Shown here one piece after another: positions 50,238 through 51,336 of a stretch of 51,336 bases of DNA. This DNA is from Bacteroidales bacterium (GTDB lineage: Bacteria > Bacteroidota > Bacteroidia > Bacteroidales > UBA932). The notes beneath the pieces are model-generated. The model saw only the letters and a program-made list of their open reading frames with translations, was not told the origin of the DNA and did not search any database. Both the position numbers and the translations under genes were made by a program. The number at the start of each line of letters is the position of its first letter. Within the stretch, counting starts at the first letter, position 1. The DNA lies in contig JAEEIQ010000059.1 of NCBI GenBank assembly GCA_016281435.1, positions 1 through 51,336 on the forward strand, given 5' to 3'.

Positions 50238-51336
50238 ATGAAAACCAATGAAATCATGGCCCGCCTCCAGGCCAAGTATCCCGGAGAGAGCGAGTATCTC
50301 CAGGCAGTCAGGGAGGTTTTGGAGTCCGTTGAAGAAACTTATAACCGGCACCCCGAGTTCGAACAGGCCCGGATAGTGGAGAGGATGGTCGAGCCCGACC
50401 GCATCTTCACTTTCCGCGTGACCTGGGTGGACGACGAGGGCAAGGTGCAGACCAATACCGGTTACAGGGTGCAGTTCAACAGCGCCATCGGCCCCTACAA
50501 GGGAGGCCTGCGCTTCCATCGCGCGGTCACTCCTTCCATGCTTAAGTTCCTCGGCTTCGAGCAGACCTTCAAGAATGCCCTGACAACGCTTCCCATGGGA
50601 GGCGCGAAGGGCGGCAGCGACTTCGATCCCAAGGGCAAGACCGACGAGGAGATCATGCGTTTCTGCCAGGCCTTCATGCTCGAGCTGTGGCAGTGCATAG
50701 GTCCCGACCAGGACATCCCTGCCGGCGACGTCGGGGTGGGCGGACGCGAAATCGGCTACCTCTACGGAATGTACAAGAAGCTGGCCCGCGAGTACAATAC
50801 CGGCGTCCTTACCGGCAAGGGCTCGACATGGGGCGGCAGCATACTGCGTCCGGAGGCAACCGGCTTCGGCGCGCTGTACTTCACGCAGAATCTCCTGCAC
50901 CACGCAGGAAAGGACATCAAGGGCTGCAGGATCGCCGTGTCCGGCTTCGGCAACGTCGCATGGGGCGCCTGCATCAAGGCCTGCGAGCTCGGCGCGAAGG
51001 TCGTAGCCATTTCCGGTCCCGACGGAGTCTGCGAGATTCCCGACGGAATCACGAAGGAGATGATAGACTACATGCTCGTCATGCGTGCCTCGAACCGCGA
51101 CAAGGTAGAGGACATGGCGGTCAAGTTCCCCGGCAAGGCTGTCTTTACCGCCGGAAAGAAGGCATGGAGCGTGAAATGCGACATCGCCCTTCCCTGCGCA
51201 TTCCAGAACGAACTATCGGAAGAAGATGCGAAGGAGTTGAAGGCTAACGGCTGCTGGTGCTGCTGCGAGGTTTCCAACATGGGCTGCCAGCCCGCCGCCA
51301 TCCACTACTTACAGCATAACGGCGTGCTCTTCGCCC
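50238..51336 (+). CDS. gdhA: Glutamate dehydrogenase, N-terminal 366 codons (cut by window edge)
   Basis: An open frame from ATG at 50238 to the window end with no stop. It encodes a hexameric-type glutamate dehydrogenase: YRVQFNSAIGPYKGGLRFH, the catalytic-lysine segment PMGGAKGGSDFDPKGK (about residues 119-134), DIPAGDVGVGGREIGY, and the coenzyme-binding GFGNVAWGACIKACELGAKV. About 80 C-terminal residues are missing. The enzyme interconverts 2-oxoglutarate plus ammonia and glutamate. It lies 21 bp after korB, so it is likely co-transcribed with the enzyme that makes or consumes 2-oxoglutarate. Confidence 0.95.
   Translation, partial: MKTNEIMARLQAKYPGESEYLQAVREVLESVEETYNRHPEFEQARIVERMVEPDRIFTFRVTWVDDEGKVQTNTGYRVQFNSAIGPYKGGLRFHRAVTPSMLKFLGFEQTFKNALTTLPMGGAKGGSDFDPKGKTDEEIMRFCQAFMLELWQCIGPDQDIPAGDVGVGGREIGYLYGMYKKLAREYNTGVLTGKGSTWGGSILRPEATGFGALYFTQNLLHHAGKDIKGCRIAVSGFGNVAWGACIKACELGAKVVAISGPDGVCEIPDGITKEMIDYMLVMRASNRDKVEDMAVKFPGKAVFTAGKKAWSVKCDIALPCAFQNELSEEDAKELKANGCWCCCEVSNMGCQPAAIHYLQHNGVLFA

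Overview
The window comes from a GC-rich member of the Bacteroidota, most likely an anaerobic Bacteroidales species. Four things point there. Short AT-rich gaps repeatedly carry the Bacteroidota -7 promoter box TAnnTTTG. The marker proteins have Bacteroidota-type forms (Rpb6-type omega subunit, FtsL-like protein, PASTA-bearing FtsI, bacterial serine palmitoyltransferase). There are NigD-like and MG2/TonB-plug envelope proteins. Finally, 2-oxoacid:ferredoxin oxidoreductase and a decarboxylase-type carboxyltransferase suggest anaerobic metabolism. I see 47 protein genes (one truncated at each window edge), one tRNA, and two unusual repeat-bearing non-coding stretches. No rRNA, CRISPR array, prophage, transposase or defence island is visible.

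Layout. Positions 1-836 hold rnhA-pdxA (minus). 891-2503 hold rfbD and a PAP2 phosphatase (plus). 2504-2965 is a non-coding convergent gap with three 51-bp hairpin repeats and a 158-bp inverted-repeat element. 2966-21934 is one tightly packed minus-strand run of 17 genes: the division and cell wall (dcw) cluster mraZ-rsmH-ftsL-ftsI-murE-mraY-murD-ftsW-murG-murC-ftsQ-ftsA-ftsZ, continuing without a real gap into gltX, a serine hydrolase, rpiB and an esterase. A promoter with GTGG-type repeats precedes mraZ. 22103-23906 is a plus-strand operon of upp, a Fur-like regulator and a NigD-like lipoprotein, facing radC and a pyruvate/oxaloacetate carboxyltransferase (minus). tRNA-His and its terminator follow. 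26644-27421 is a second repeat-rich non-coding convergent gap.

From 27422 to 32300 a minus-strand operon encodes a LEA-type lipoprotein, a SPOR protein, sigma-54 and a large MG2/TonB-plug protein. It is divergent from miaB-trxB-bamD-rpoZ-recN (32345-37437, plus). A minus group then encodes an OmpH-like protein, a glycosyltransferase, a LysM plus receptor-fold protein and serine palmitoyltransferase, with pdxJ upstream. The last plus-strand run is nadK-uppS-bamA-skp-korA-korB-gdhA.

Functionally the window is dominated by envelope construction: lipid II synthesis and septation, undecaprenyl carrier synthesis, outer membrane protein assembly (BamA, BamD, Skp) and sphingolipid synthesis. Central metabolism around 2-oxoglutarate and cofactor synthesis (PLP, NADP) make up the rest. 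Most genes are ordinary core genes. The most unusual signals are the two convergent-gap repeat arrays, the loss of the biotin-accepting lysine in the carboxyltransferase, the repeat cluster in front of mraZ, and several promoters placed almost on the start codon.
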